A stretch of DNA of 64,000 bases from Streptomyces sp. R44 (GTDB taxonomy: Bacteria; Actinomycetota; Actinomycetes; Streptomycetales; Streptomycetaceae), in the NCBI RefSeq assembly GCF_041053105.1, contig NZ_CP163444.1:3224001-3288000 (forward strand). The letters run 5' to 3'. Under the pieces are notes generated by a model that saw only the letters and a program-made list of their open reading frames with translations, was not told the origin of the DNA and made no database searches. Made by a program: the position numbers and the translations under genes. Below are positions 36,788 to 45,510 of the stretch, in pieces (position 1 is the first letter of the stretch; each line of letters begins with the position of its first letter).

Positions 36788-37846
36788 TTAGCTTCCGGTC
36801 GCGGACTTCCACGCGTCGACGTACGCCGCGAGGTTCTTGTCGATGTCGGCCCAGTCCGGCTCGAAGACCTCGACGCCCTCCATCAGCTTGGCCAGTTCGA
36901 TGGCGTTGGCGTCGGTGGCCTTGACGTCCTTGCGGGCCGGGAAGCCGCCGCCGATCGCGCTGACCTCGCGCTGGGCGCCCTCGCTCAGCATGAAGTCGAG
37001 GAGCTTCTTGCCGTTCTCGGTGTGCGGGGCCTTGTTCACCAGGCCCGCGGCGTACGGCAGGGCGAAGGTGGTGGGCTTGCCGCCGTCCTTCGCCGGGAAC
37101 CAGATGCCGAGGTTCGGCATGGACTTGGCCTGGGCGAAGTTCATCTGGACGTCGCCGTTGGCGACGAGCAGTTCGCCCTTGTCCACCTTGGGGGCGAGCT
37201 TGGAGGTGGAGGAGGACGGGCCGACGTTGTTGGCCTGGAGCTTCTTCAGGTACTCCATCGCCGGCTCCTTGCCGCCGAAGTCGTGCATCGCCTTGATGAG
37301 GACGGCGGTGCCGTCGCCCGCGACGCCGGGGGTGGAGTACTGCAGCTTGTCCTTGTACGTGGCGCCGAGCAGCTCCTCCCAGGTCTTGGGGGCGGCCGGG
37401 AGCTCCTTCTTGTTGTGGACGAAGCCGAAGTAGTTGTTGACGACGGAGGTCCAGGTGCCGTCGTCGGACTTGTCGCCGCCGTTCACCTGGTCGGCGCCCT
37501 GGGGCCGGTACGACTGGAGCAGGCCCTTGGAGCCGGCCTGCTGGATGAAGGGCGGCAGGGTGACGAGGACGTCGGCCTGGGTGTTGGACTTCTCGCGGAG
37601 GGCGCGCTGCACCATCTCGCCGGAGCCGCCCTCGACGTACTTGACCTTGATGCCGGTCTGCTTCTCGAAGTCGGCGAAGACCTTGTCGTACCAGCCGTCG
37701 CCCGCCTCGCCCTTGAGGCCGTCGGCGCTGTAGACGGTGACGACCTTCTCGTCGGAGGCTGCGGAGGAACCGTCGCAGGCGGTGAGCGTGACAGTGAGGA
37801 CGAGGGCGCCGGTGACGGCGGCGACCGGCTTGGCGTACGTACGCAT
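36788..37846 (-). CDS. 2-aminoethylphosphonate ABC transporter, substrate-binding lipoprotein
   Basis: The 352-aa protein has a lipoprotein signal (LVLTVTLTACDG, Cys as lipid anchor) and the periplasmic-binding fold of the iron/AEP family: VVTVYSADGLKGEAGDGWYD, KYVEGGSGEMVQRALREK, DVLVTLPPF, PYAAGLVNKAPHTEN. Its place with two permeases, an ATPase, a phosphonatase-like hydrolase and a HpnW-like oxidase points to 2-aminoethylphosphonate rather than ferric ion. The last gene of the operon to be transcribed, it is probably made in the highest amount. Confidence 0.87.
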   Translation of the reverse strand: MRTYAKPVAAVTGALVLTVTLTACDGSSAASDEKVVTVYSADGLKGEAGDGWYDKVFADFEKQTGIKVKYVEGGSGEMVQRALREKSNTQADVLVTLPPFIQQAGSKGLLQSYRPQGADQVNGGDKSDDGTWTSVVNNYFGFVHNKKELPAAPKTWEELLGATYKDKLQYSTPGVAGDGTAVLIKAMHDFGGKEPAMEYLKKLQANNVGPSSSTSKLAPKVDKGELLVANGDVQMNFAQAKSMPNLGIWFPAKDGGKPTTFALPYAAGLVNKAPHTENGKKLLDFMLSEGAQREVSAIGGGFPARKDVKATDANAIELAKLMEGVEVFEPDWADIDKNLAAYVDAWKSATGS

Positions 37847-37878
37847 AACGTTGTTCTCTCCTGGCAATTCGGGGGGAG

Positions 37879-38676
37879 TCAGCGGTACGAGGCTTTGGTG
37901 CGGATGCGGGAGACGGCCAGCAGGGCCAGCAGGGTCGCCGCCATGAGGACCACGGCGAGCGCCGAGCCGGTGAACAGGGAGCCCCGGTCGGTCGCGGTGA
38001 AGATGAGCACCGGCAGCGGGGTCCAGTCGGGCGGGTAGAGCATCATCGTGGCGCTGAGCTCTCCCATGGACAGGGCGAAGCAGAGCCCGGCGGCCGCGTT
38101 CAGGGACGGCAGCAGGAGCGGGAGCTTCACCCGGAGCAGGACGTACGAGGGGCGGGCGCCGAGGCTGGCCGCCGCCTGCTCGTACATCGGGTCGAGGCGC
38201 CGGATGGCGGCCGAGACCGACTGGTGGGCGAACGCCGTGACGAGGACGGTGTGCGCGAGGATCACGATCCAGCGGGTGCCGTTGAGGAGCATCGGCGGCT
38301 GCGAGAACGCGACGAGGACGGCGAGGCCGACGACCACGGACGGCACGGCGACCGGCAGCATGAACAGGGCGTCGAGCAGCCGCTTGCCCTTCTTGCCCAG
38401 GGCGGCCGCGGCGAGCGCGGCCCAGGTGCCGACGGTCAGCGCGATCACGCTCGCGGTGACGGCCGTGACCAGGCTGGTGGTGAGCGCCTGGAGGGACTCG
38501 CCGCGGGTGGCCGCCGCGTAGTGGGCGGTCGTCGGTCCGGACGGGAAGGCGCCGGACCAGTGGGTGGAGAACGAGGCGGCGAGGATGACCAGGAGGGGCA
38601 GGGCGAAGAGGGGCACGAAGAGGACCGCGAACAGCACCCAGGCCGTCCACCTGCCCGTACGGCTATGCACCAGCAC
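37879..38676 (-). CDS. 2-aminoethylphosphonate ABC transporter permease (second)
   Basis: The 265-aa protein has six membrane helices (e.g. WVLFAVLFVPLFALPLLVIL) and the inner-membrane EAA loop EQAAASLGARPSYVLLRVKL. The gene overlaps the other permease by 14 bp (38663-38676), so the two are coupled. It forms the translocation channel with that partner and belongs with the AEP-type permeases by context. Confidence 0.9.
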   Translation of the reverse strand: MLVHSRTGRWTAWVLFAVLFVPLFALPLLVILAASFSTHWSGAFPSGPTTAHYAAATRGESLQALTTSLVTAVTASVIALTVGTWAALAAAALGKKGKRLLDALFMLPVAVPSVVVGLAVLVAFSQPPMLLNGTRWIVILAHTVLVTAFAHQSVSAAIRRLDPMYEQAAASLGARPSYVLLRVKLPLLLPSLNAAAGLCFALSMGELSATMMLYPPDWTPLPVLIFTATDRGSLFTGSALAVVLMAATLLALLAVSRIRTKASYR

Positions 38677-39559
38677 GGCGGCTCACCCCCCGGTAGAGGA
38701 CGTAGAGGCCGACCGAGAGCGCGACGTTGACGACGGCGACGACGCAGGCGGCGGCGTAGTCGGATTCGAGGATCGCCTTGCTGTAGACGAGCATCGGGAG
38801 GGTCGTGACGCCCTTGGCGCCGGTGAAGAGGACGATCCCGAACTCGTTGAGGCACATGACGAGGACGAGGCTGCCGCCGGCGGCGAGCGCGGGCAGCGCC
38901 TCGGGCAGGATCACCTGCCGGACGATCCGCAGCGGCCGGGCGCCGAGCGAGGACGCCACCTCCAGCTGGGCGGTCTCCATCTGCGAGAACGCGGCCAGCA
39001 GCGGGCGCATCACGAACGGGGTGAAGTACGTGATCTCGGCGAGCAGGACGCCCCACGGGGTGGTGAGGAACCGGAAGGGTCCTGCCGGGTCGCCGGTGAC
39101 GTCGGTCCAGATCCCGTTGGCCATGCCGACCGTGCCGTACAGGAACAGCAGGGCGAGCGTGATCAGGAAGGACGGGAAGGAGAGGAAGACGTCGATGAAC
39201 TTCGACACCGCCTTCCCGCCGGGGAAGGGCGTGAACGCGATCACGAGCGCGAGGACGAAGCCGAGGACGAGACAGCCGACGGTGGCGGCGACGGCCAGCC
39301 ACACGGTGGTGACGAGCGCCTCGCGGAAGGAGGTGGTGGAGAAGACCTCGGCGTACGCGCCGGGGGCGAGGGACTCCTGGACGACGAGGGCGAGGGGGTA
39401 GAGGAAGACGAGGGCGAGGACGGCGACGGGGGGCAGGGCCCAGAGCCACGTGGGGCTCGCTGCCGCCGTTGTGGGCATGCGTTCCGCCGGGGCGGAACGG
39501 GTGGGCGCAACCCCCGGTGCCGGGTTCCGTTCCTTGAGACCTGTGCCGGGACTAGCCAT
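38663..39559 (-). CDS. 2-aminoethylphosphonate ABC transporter permease (first)
   Basis: The 298-aa protein has six helices from LPPVAVLALVFLYPLALVV onward and the EAA-type loop EVASSLGARPLRIVRQVILP. The N-terminal 32 residues are odd: they contain GVAPTRSAPAERMPTTA, encoded by a copy of the dispersed 46-bp repeat (39466-39511). ATG 39559, with GGGGGTG upstream, overlaps the ATPase stop. An alternative ATG at 39478 lies within the repeat itself. The repeat may have been added to the gene's start without harm. Confidence 0.87.
   Translation of the reverse strand: MASPGTGLKERNPAPGVAPTRSAPAERMPTTAAASPTWLWALPPVAVLALVFLYPLALVVQESLAPGAYAEVFSTTSFREALVTTVWLAVAATVGCLVLGFVLALVIAFTPFPGGKAVSKFIDVFLSFPSFLITLALLFLYGTVGMANGIWTDVTGDPAGPFRFLTTPWGVLLAEITYFTPFVMRPLLAAFSQMETAQLEVASSLGARPLRIVRQVILPEALPALAAGGSLVLVMCLNEFGIVLFTGAKGVTTLPMLVYSKAILESDYAAACVVAVVNVALSVGLYVLYRGVSRRAGA
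39466..39511. repeat. 46-bp dispersed repeat inside a permease gene
   Basis: CCGTTGTGGGCATGCGTTCC and its continuation match 25864-25909 in 45 of 46 bases. The only change is A to G in the final GGGCRCAAC. It contains a TTCCGCC/GGCGGAA palindrome. Here it lies in the 5' coding part of the permease, whereas the other full copy lies in an intergenic cluster. Confidence 0.85.
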
Positions 39560-40604
39560 CGGTCACCCCCGCCGCAAGCACCACGGCATCGTCCGGTGCG
39601 AAGTGCAGCAACACCTCGGTGCCGAGTGCCGGCGTCTCCTTGAGCTCCCGCACGTCCGCCTTCACCCGATGCCCGCCCACCTCCACGTACAGCCGATGCG
39701 TGGACCCACGCCACTGGACCTCGGCGATCCGCCCGCTCAGTGCGTTGGGCCCCGGGCCGAGGCCCACGAGGTGCGGCCGTACGCAGAGGGTCGCGGTGGC
39801 ACCGGGCGCGGCCTCGGAGACCGGGACGTCGAGGGCGACGCCCTCGAAGGCGACCCCCTTCTCCCCCACCGTCACCGGCAGCAGATTCGCGTTGCCGACG
39901 AACGATGCCGTGAACTCCGTACGGGGACGCCGGTACAGCTCCTGCGGGGTCCCGCAGTCCTGGAGCCGTGCCTTGTCCATGACGGCGATCCGGTCGGCCA
40001 GGGTCAGCGCCTCGACCTGGTCGTGGGTGACGTACAGGATCGACACGTCCGGGAGTTCGCGGTGGAGCCGGGCGAGTTCGGCGAGCATCCCGGAGCGCAG
40101 CTGCGCGTCGAGCGCCGAGAGGGGTTCGTCGAGGAGGAGCACGTTCGGGCGGATGGCGAGCGCGCGGGCGATGGCGACGCGCTGCTGCTGGCCGCCGGAG
40201 AGCTCCCGGGGGTAGCGCTGGGCGTAGGCCGCCATGCCCGTCATCTCCAGGGCCTCCGCGACCCGCCCCGGGATCTCGCCCTTCGGCACCTTCTGGGCCT
40301 TGAGGCCGAAGGCGACGTTGGCGTCCACCCTGAGGTGGGGGAAGAGGGCGTACTGCTGGACGACCATGCCGATGCCCCGCTTGTACGGCGGCAGCGCGGT
40401 GACGTCGCGGTCGCCGATGAGCACCCGCCCGGCGGCCGGCCGGACGAATCCGGCTACGGCCCGCAGCGCGGTCGTCTTGCCGGAGCCGGAGGGCCCGAGG
40501 AGAGCCATCACCTCGCCGGGCTCGACGGTCAGGTCGAGGGAGTCGAGGACGGTGTTGCTCCCGTACGTGACGGTGACGCCGTCGAAGCGGATGCCGCTGG
40601 TCAT
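39552..40604 (-). CDS. 2-aminoethylphosphonate ABC transporter ATPase
   Basis: The 350-aa protein has Walker A GPSGSGKTT, Q loop VVQQYALFPHL, signature ELSGGQQQRVAIARAL and Walker B VLLLDEPLSALDAQ, then a C-terminal TOBE-type regulatory domain (TATLCVRPHLVG). Its ATG overlaps the stop of the phosphonatase-like gene (40601-40604), and its end overlaps the permease by 8 bp. It powers import of the phosphonate. Confidence 0.93.
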   Translation of the reverse strand: MTSGIRFDGVTVTYGSNTVLDSLDLTVEPGEVMALLGPSGSGKTTALRAVAGFVRPAAGRVLIGDRDVTALPPYKRGIGMVVQQYALFPHLRVDANVAFGLKAQKVPKGEIPGRVAEALEMTGMAAYAQRYPRELSGGQQQRVAIARALAIRPNVLLLDEPLSALDAQLRSGMLAELARLHRELPDVSILYVTHDQVEALTLADRIAVMDKARLQDCGTPQELYRRPRTEFTASFVGNANLLPVTVGEKGVAFEGVALDVPVSEAAPGATATLCVRPHLVGLGPGPNALSGRIAEVQWRGSTHRLYVEVGGHRVKADVRELKETPALGTEVLLHFAPDDAVVLAAGVTDG

Positions 40605-41278
40605 GCCTCGTACGCCCCTATCAGGGAGGGGAGTTCGGCGACCGAGGCGAGGACGTGCGTCGCGCCGTGCTCCTTGAGCGCGGTCTCGTCGTGCGCGCCC
40701 GTGAGGACGCCCGCGACGATCCCGGCGCCGGAGCGGACGCCGCTGAGCATGTCGTACGAGGTGTCGCCGGCGACCACGACCTGGCGGACGTCGTCCACGA
40801 CCCCGGTACGGAGGAGGGCGGCGAGGACCATGTCCGGGTACGGGCGCCCCCGGCCGCCCGCGTCGGCCGGGCAGAGGGTCAGCTCGACCAGGTCCCGCCA
40901 GCCGAGGGCGTCGAGGATGGCGTCCTGGGTGACCCGGGCGAAGCCGGTGGTGAGGACGACCGCCCGGCCCTCTTCGCGGAAGGCGGCGATCGCCTCCGCC
41001 GCGCCCGGGACCGGGGCGATCAGGCCGTCGGCGACCAGCTCTCCGTACGCCGCCTCGAAGGCGAGGTTGGCCTGCTGGGCACGGGTCTCGTCGCCGCCGA
41101 AGAGGTGGCGGAAGACGGAGATCTTGGATTCGCCCATGGTGGCGCGGACGTAGTCGATCATCGTGGCCGGGTCTTCGCCGAGGCGTTCGGCGGCGGCCGT
41201 GAAGGCCTGCTCGACGAGGCCGCCGTCGGCGACGGTCGTGCCGGCCATGTCGAGGACGACGAGGTTCATGTCGGTCAT
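40601..41278 (-). CDS. Phosphonatase-like HAD hydrolase
   Basis: The 225-aa protein has HAD motif I VVLDMAGTTVADGG (the D-M-A-G-T form of phosphonoacetaldehyde hydrolases), motif II LTTGFARVTQD and motif IV VAGDTSYDMLSG. Cap sequence MGESKISVFRHLFGG corresponds to the cap Lys of PhnX-like enzymes. It should split phosphonoacetaldehyde to acetaldehyde and phosphate, the last step of AEP breakdown. ATG 41278 is chosen because GTGGAG precedes it. It lies between the oxidase and the transporter genes. Confidence 0.86.
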   Translation of the reverse strand: MTDMNLVVLDMAGTTVADGGLVEQAFTAAAERLGEDPATMIDYVRATMGESKISVFRHLFGGDETRAQQANLAFEAAYGELVADGLIAPVPGAAEAIAAFREEGRAVVLTTGFARVTQDAILDALGWRDLVELTLCPADAGGRGRPYPDMVLAALLRTGVVDDVRQVVVAGDTSYDMLSGVRSGAGIVAGVLTGAHDETALKEHGATHVLASVAELPSLIGAYEA

Positions 41279-41295
41279 CTGCTTCTCCACGGTGT

Positions 41296-42417
41296 TCACC
41301 AGCCCAGTTCGTTCGCGGTCTTCTCGGCGATGGCGGGCGAGCAGGTCATGCCGCGGCCGCCGGGTCCGGTCACCAGCCACACGCCGTCGCGGACCCGCTG
41401 GCGGTGCACGACCCGGCTGGTGTCGACGCACTGCGCGTACACCCCGGCCCAGCGGCGCCGGATCTTCGGCAGCGGGCGGCCGAGGAAGGACTCGACGACG
41501 CGGACGAGGTGCTCGTAGGGGTCTTCGAGGGTGTCGAAGGCGAAGGGGTGCTCGTACTCGTGGGTGTCGCCGATGGTCAGTCCGCCGTCGAGACGCTGCA
41601 CCATGAGCAGCTGCATCTTGTGGGCGGCGGCGGTCGGGTCCTGCGCCTGGTTCTCGTTGAGGGCGTCGAGGGCGGGGGACGCGTACGCCGGGTAGTAGCG
41701 GAAGGAGTCGGCGTCGGCGACGGAGGTGGTGAGGGGCTCGCCGAGCGGTGCGGTCTGCATCATCTGGAGCCGGACGCGGCGGACGGGTATCTCGCCGGCG
41801 ACCTCGCGGACGAGGCCGGAGAGCCAGGCGCCGGTGCACAGGACGACGGCGTCGCCGGTGTGGACCTCGCCGCGGTCGTCGCGGACCCCGTTCTCGCCGA
41901 CGACGTCCCGGACCTCGCGGTTCGGCAGGAAGGTGTACTTCCCGGTGGCGAGGAGGGCCTCGCGGAGGGCGAGCTGGGCGAGGCGCGGTTCGACGGCCGC
42001 GTCCCGCTCGCACCACAGGGCGGCCTCGAACGCTCCGCGCAGGGCCGGGTTGACCGTGCGGGCCTCGGCGGCCGTGAGCAGCTTGTAGCCGCGGGCGGCG
42101 GCGTCGGGGCGGGCCACGGCGGCCTCGGCGACGGCGAGTTCAAGCTCGTTCCGCACGGGGGTGAGGGAGCCGATGGCCCGGAAGCCGAGGCCGGGGACGC
42201 GGGCGCCGATGCCCTCCCAGAGTTCACGGGCGCGCAGGGCGGTGTCGAGCTCCTCGCCGCCGGCCCGTCCGCTCACCCAGATCTGGCCGAAGTTGCGGAG
42301 CGATGCCCCGCGTGCCTCGGCCTCGCGCTCGATGTGTACGACCTCGTGGCCGCGTTCCACTGCGTGCCAGGCGTGCATGGTTCCCACGACGCCGGCTCCT
42401 ACGACAATCACCTTCAT
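41296..42417 (-). CDS. FAD-dependent amine oxidase of the phosphonate cluster (HpnW/PbfD-like)
   Basis: The 373-aa protein has the dinucleotide-binding start VIVVGAGVVGTMHAWHAVERG and the second FAD motif VTGPGGRGMTCSPAIAEKTA. It is a DAO-family flavoenzyme. I recall that this subfamily (HpnW type) goes with phosphonatase-like hydrolases and AEP transporters, and related PbfD oxidases act on AEP or N-methyl-AEP. No PhnW transaminase is present, so oxidative deamination to phosphonoacetaldehyde is the natural role. It is the first gene of the operon; ATG 42417 is used. Confidence 0.84.
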   Translation of the reverse strand: MKVIVVGAGVVGTMHAWHAVERGHEVVHIEREAEARGASLRNFGQIWVSGRAGGEELDTALRARELWEGIGARVPGLGFRAIGSLTPVRNELELAVAEAAVARPDAAARGYKLLTAAEARTVNPALRGAFEAALWCERDAAVEPRLAQLALREALLATGKYTFLPNREVRDVVGENGVRDDRGEVHTGDAVVLCTGAWLSGLVREVAGEIPVRRVRLQMMQTAPLGEPLTTSVADADSFRYYPAYASPALDALNENQAQDPTAAAHKMQLLMVQRLDGGLTIGDTHEYEHPFAFDTLEDPYEHLVRVVESFLGRPLPKIRRRWAGVYAQCVDTSRVVHRQRVRDGVWLVTGPGGRGMTCSPAIAEKTANELGW

Positions 42418-42491
42418 GCCGACGACGGTCGCGGGATCGGGTGGACCGGACGGATCCGGCGGGCGACGGGACGGTGAACGGACCGACAAAC

Positions 42492-42521
42492 TTGGACCAG
42501 ACCCGTTATCATTCTGTTATC
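42492..42521. promoter_or_regulatory. Probable operator/promoter of the phosphonate operon
   Basis: TTGGACCAGACC (42492-42503) is a degenerate TGGTCTAGACCA-like half-site, and GTTATC occurs twice (42505-42510 and 42516-42521) with an 11-bp period. They lie 75-104 bp before the oxidase start codon and close to the GntR stop. Read on the minus strand, GATAAC resembles a -10 element. Regulation by the neighbouring UTRA regulator is inferred. Confidence 0.45.
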
Positions 42522-42550
42522 TTACCGGGTTCGATCCCGGCGCCGGGCCG

Positions 42551-43309
42551 TCAGCCCTGCTGCCCCAGATGGGTCGTGAAGCTGAACCTGTCCCCCCGGT
42601 AGAGCGTGCGGACCCGCTCCAGGGGCAGCCCCGAGGTGTCCCGGGAGACGCGGTGGAGCAGCAGCATCGGCAGCGCCGGCGGCGTACCGATGAGCAGGGC
42701 CTCGCGCGGCGTGGCGAGGACGGTCTCGATGCGCTCGTCCGCGTCGCCGAACGAGATGCCGAGCCGGTCGTGGAGGTAGGCGTAGAAGGAGGAGTCCGGG
42801 TCGAACTCGGTGTCCAGACGCGGGGCGCGGGCCTCGGAGACGTACGTGCTCTCCAGGCCGACCCGCTCGTCGTCGGCGAGGAGCACGCGCTCCATGTGCC
42901 AGACGGGCTCTCCGCGTTCGACGCCGACCTCGGGGGCGAGCGCCTCCGGGCAGGGGAAGCGGTCGAGCGAGATCAGGCTGCGGCCGGGACGGAGACCCTG
43001 GCGGCGCACGCCCTCCGTGTAGCTGGCGAGCGAGAGGGGCTGCTCCAGCTTGGGGCCCGCGACGACCGTGCCCCGGCCCTGGCGGCGCAGCCGTCCCTCC
43101 AGGAGGAGTTCCCGCAGGGCCTGCCGGACGGTCTCGCGGGACACCTCGTACCGGACGGCGAGATCACGCTCGGTGGGCAGCAGCCCGCCCTCCCCCAACT
43201 CGTCGACCATCACGGCGATCTTCGCCTTGACGGCGTAGTACTTGGGGACGCGGCCGTGCTCGGGGACGCCGGAGCGAACGGGGGCGCCGGGGGTGGTCTG
43301 GTAGTTCAT
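42551..43309 (-). CDS. GntR-family regulator with UTRA domain (DasR/HutC type)
   Basis: The 252-aa protein has a winged HTH (LPTERDLAVRYEVSRETVRQ, ALRELLLEGRLRRQGRGT) and a UTRA ligand domain (EQPLSLASYTEGVRRQGL, ATPREALLIGTPPALPMLLL, RTLYRGDRFSFT). The VPKYY start and overall form recall DasR, but this is a separate regulator set at the head of a phosphonate operon. It most likely senses a phosphonate or its metabolite and controls the divergent-side promoter at 42492-42521. It is on the same strand as the operon and lies upstream of it. Confidence 0.9.
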   Translation of the reverse strand: MNYQTTPGAPVRSGVPEHGRVPKYYAVKAKIAVMVDELGEGGLLPTERDLAVRYEVSRETVRQALRELLLEGRLRRQGRGTVVAGPKLEQPLSLASYTEGVRRQGLRPGRSLISLDRFPCPEALAPEVGVERGEPVWHMERVLLADDERVGLESTYVSEARAPRLDTEFDPDSSFYAYLHDRLGISFGDADERIETVLATPREALLIGTPPALPMLLLHRVSRDTSGLPLERVRTLYRGDRFSFTTHLGQQG

Positions 43310-43359
43310 CCGGGGATGATCGCAGACGGTGATGAACGGAAAGGTGTACGGCGCATGAC

Positions 43360-44212
43360 TCAGCGGTGCCGGCGGCGTCGGGCGGCCCGGAGGAGGAGGG
43401 CGCCGAGCAGGACGAGGCCCGCGGAGAGTACGGCGAGGACCCGTTCGTACGTCTCCGACTCCCGCCCCGTGCTGGCCAGTTCGGTATCGGCGGGGTCCTC
43501 GTCGCTCCCGGTGGCGGGTGCGGTCGGAGCCGGCGGGCGAGCCGTCTTCGCGGGGGGCGCGGAGGGGTCGGAAGGGGCGGGTGTGTCAGGTGCGGTGGGA
43601 GTGCCGGGCGCGGCGGGGCCCACGGTCAGGCGGTAGTCGCCGGACTCGCCGACCCAGTCGCCGTCCTCGCCCTGGCGCTGCACGACGGCCGCGTTGACGA
43701 CGACCTCGTCGGGTGCCGTCTCCGCCTCGAACGTCAGGCGTACGGGGACGGTGAGGGTCCGGCCCGCGGGCACCGCGAAGCCGCCGAAGCCGGTGAACGC
43801 GCCCACGTTCTCGGCCTCGTCGGTCACCTCGAAGACCACCGGGTGCCAGCGCGCCGACCCGGCGTCGTAGAACTCGAACCGGATCTGCTCCGGGCGCAGG
43901 GCCCGGTCCCGGTCGGTGAGGACGAGCACCGGGTGGATGCCCGAGCAGGGGGAGTCCGTGGTGTTGGTGAGGTCGAGCTTCCAGGTCTGGAACGGTCCGC
44001 CCGCCGGATAGTCGGCCGGACCGCCGTGGATCCGGGTGTCCAGCGGGAAGCCGCCGTCGGCGGGGGTCCCACAGGAGGGGGGGGGGGTCGGGGGCGGGGG
44101 CGGCGGGAGCCGGGGCGGCGATGGCGACCGTGGCCGCCGCGGCGGCTGCCACGGTCGCGGCGGCCACGGTGGCGGTGCGAACGCCGCACAGGCGCAGGGG
44201 GGCGGGGGCCAT
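43360..44212 (-). pseudogene. LAxTG wall-anchored surface protein, frameshifted at an 11-G tract
   Basis: The N-terminus (signal peptide TATVAAATVAAAAAATVAIA, ending APAPAAPAPD) and the main part (CGTPADGGFPLDTRIHGG to LTVGPAAPGT) lie in different frames. They meet at the G11 run at 44077-44087. Removing one G joins them as APAPDPPPSCGTPADGG. The C-terminus has a Pro/Ala/Ser stretch, ELASTG sorting motif, a hydrophobic helix (VLAVLSAGLVLLGALLLRAA) and RRRR. That is a class-E-type substrate for wall anchoring. The surface domain has beta-rich features and resembles no enzyme I know. The broken frame may be a sequencing error or phase variation. Confidence 0.75.
44077..44087. repeat. 11-G homopolymer breaking the LAxTG surface protein frame
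   Basis: The run of eleven G (C on the coding strand) lies at about residue 42 of the surface protein. With ten bases the two halves are in frame. Its length equals that of the tract at 46874-46884. Confidence 0.9.
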
Positions 44213-44393
44213 GGGAGGGGCCTTTGCTGCTCGCAGACATGGGGACGGCGGCGACGCTGCCACGCGGGAGGGAGCGGGTGGGGCAGCGACACCGGGAGGA
44301 CGCCCGTTGGGGCGGGCAGATCCGCCTGATCGGCCTACTTTCCGATGATCGGAAGAGCGGTTTGTCGGCTCACATCCCGAGGGCCGGCGCGGG

Positions 44394-45455
44394 CTACTTC
44401 CCGAAGACCGGCGCCAGCGTCAGCCACGCCGCGCCCTCCGCCACCGCATCCCGCCCCGTCGCGAGGCCCACCGGGGCCGTCAGGCCGAGGCCGCCCAGCA
44501 CCTTCCGTACCCCCTCCGCGAAGACCTCCGGCGCGGCGAGCACCACCCGGCCGCCCAGGAGGACCTGGTCGATGTCGAGGAGCCGGACGAGGTTGGCCGC
44601 GCCCGTGCCCAGGATCCGCGCGGCCTCGGCGAGTTCGCCGCGCGCGACGGCCGCCAGGCACAGGACCTCCAGGCAGCCGCGCCCGCCGCAGCCGCACGGC
44701 GGTCCGTCGAGCTGGACGGTCTGGTGGCCGAGCTCGCCCGCCCCGGTCCTGTCCCCGCGCAGGGGCGCGCCGCCGAGGACGAGGCCGGTGCCGAGCCCCG
44801 TACCGAGGTGGACGTAGGCGAAGGAGCCGGGGGCCGCGGGGCGCAGGGCGAGGCCCAGCGCGGCGGCGTTGGTGTCCTTGTCGAGGACGACGGGCAGTCC
44901 GAGGCGCCCGGCCAGCTCGTCCCGTACGGGATGCCCGGCCCACTCGGGGAAGCCGGTGACGCGGCCGGGGACCCCGGCCCGGTGGTCGAGGGGGCCGGGC
45001 ATGGCGACGCCGGCACCGAGGACGGTCCCCTCGGAGGGGGCCGCGCCGAGCAGCGCTCGTACCTCCTCGGTCACCGCGTCCAGGACCGGGCCCGCCCCCG
45101 CGCCCAGGTCCACGGGGCGGCGGCGGACCGCCCGGACCTCGCCCGCGAGGTCGGTCAGGAGGGCTGTCAGCTCGTCCCGGTCGAGGTGGACGCCGACGGC
45201 GTGCGCGGCGGAGGGCACCAGGCGCAGGACCGTGCGGGGCTTGCCGCCGGTCGAGGCGCGGTGGCCGGCCTCCGCGGCGAGGCCCTCCGACCGGAGCCGC
45301 GCGGTGATCTTGCTGACGGCCTGCGGGGTGAGCCCGGTCCGCTCGGCCAGCTCCAGGCGGCTGATCCCGGCCTCCCCCGCCGTGCGCAGCAGGTCGAGCA
45401 CCAGCGCCGCGTTGTGGCTGCGCACAGCCGTCACTTGCACGTTCTCATTCCTCAC
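44394..45455 (-). CDS. ROK-family transcriptional regulator
   Basis: The 353-aa protein has an N-terminal winged HTH (VLDLLRTAGEAGISRLELAE, LTPQAVSKITARLRSEG) and a ROK sugar-kinase-like domain with GVAMPGPLD, VVLDKDTNAAALG and the zinc-binding cluster ELGHQTV then CGCGGRGCLE. These are NagC/Mlc-type regulators. GTG 45455 follows GGGGGA. It is divergent from the Gfo/Idh/MocA gene and probably represses it in the absence of sugar. Confidence 0.93.
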   Translation of the reverse strand: MRNENVQVTAVRSHNAALVLDLLRTAGEAGISRLELAERTGLTPQAVSKITARLRSEGLAAEAGHRASTGGKPRTVLRLVPSAAHAVGVHLDRDELTALLTDLAGEVRAVRRRPVDLGAGAGPVLDAVTEEVRALLGAAPSEGTVLGAGVAMPGPLDHRAGVPGRVTGFPEWAGHPVRDELAGRLGLPVVLDKDTNAAALGLALRPAAPGSFAYVHLGTGLGTGLVLGGAPLRGDRTGAGELGHQTVQLDGPPCGCGGRGCLEVLCLAAVARGELAEAARILGTGAANLVRLLDIDQVLLGGRVVLAAPEVFAEGVRKVLGGLGLTAPVGLATGRDAVAEGAAWLTLAPVFGK

Positions 45456-45489
45456 TCCCCCATTGTCGTCGTCGCTTGCACTTTGGCAA
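45430..45489. promoter_or_regulatory. Probable ROK operator region
   Basis: The direct repeat GTCRCTTGCACKTT occurs at 45430-45443 and 45471-45484. The second copy begins TTGC-N6-GCAA (45476-45489), an inverted repeat. Both lie between or across the divergent starts, so the ROK protein or another regulator could repress both genes from here. Confidence 0.5.
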
Positions 45490-45510
45490 CCGCGTTGCTT
45501 AAGTGGCTCC

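Noticed and set aside
42551..43309. DasR itself
   Set aside because: The regulator has DasR-like form but sits in a phosphonate operon and differs in sequence; it is better called a UTRA paralogue.
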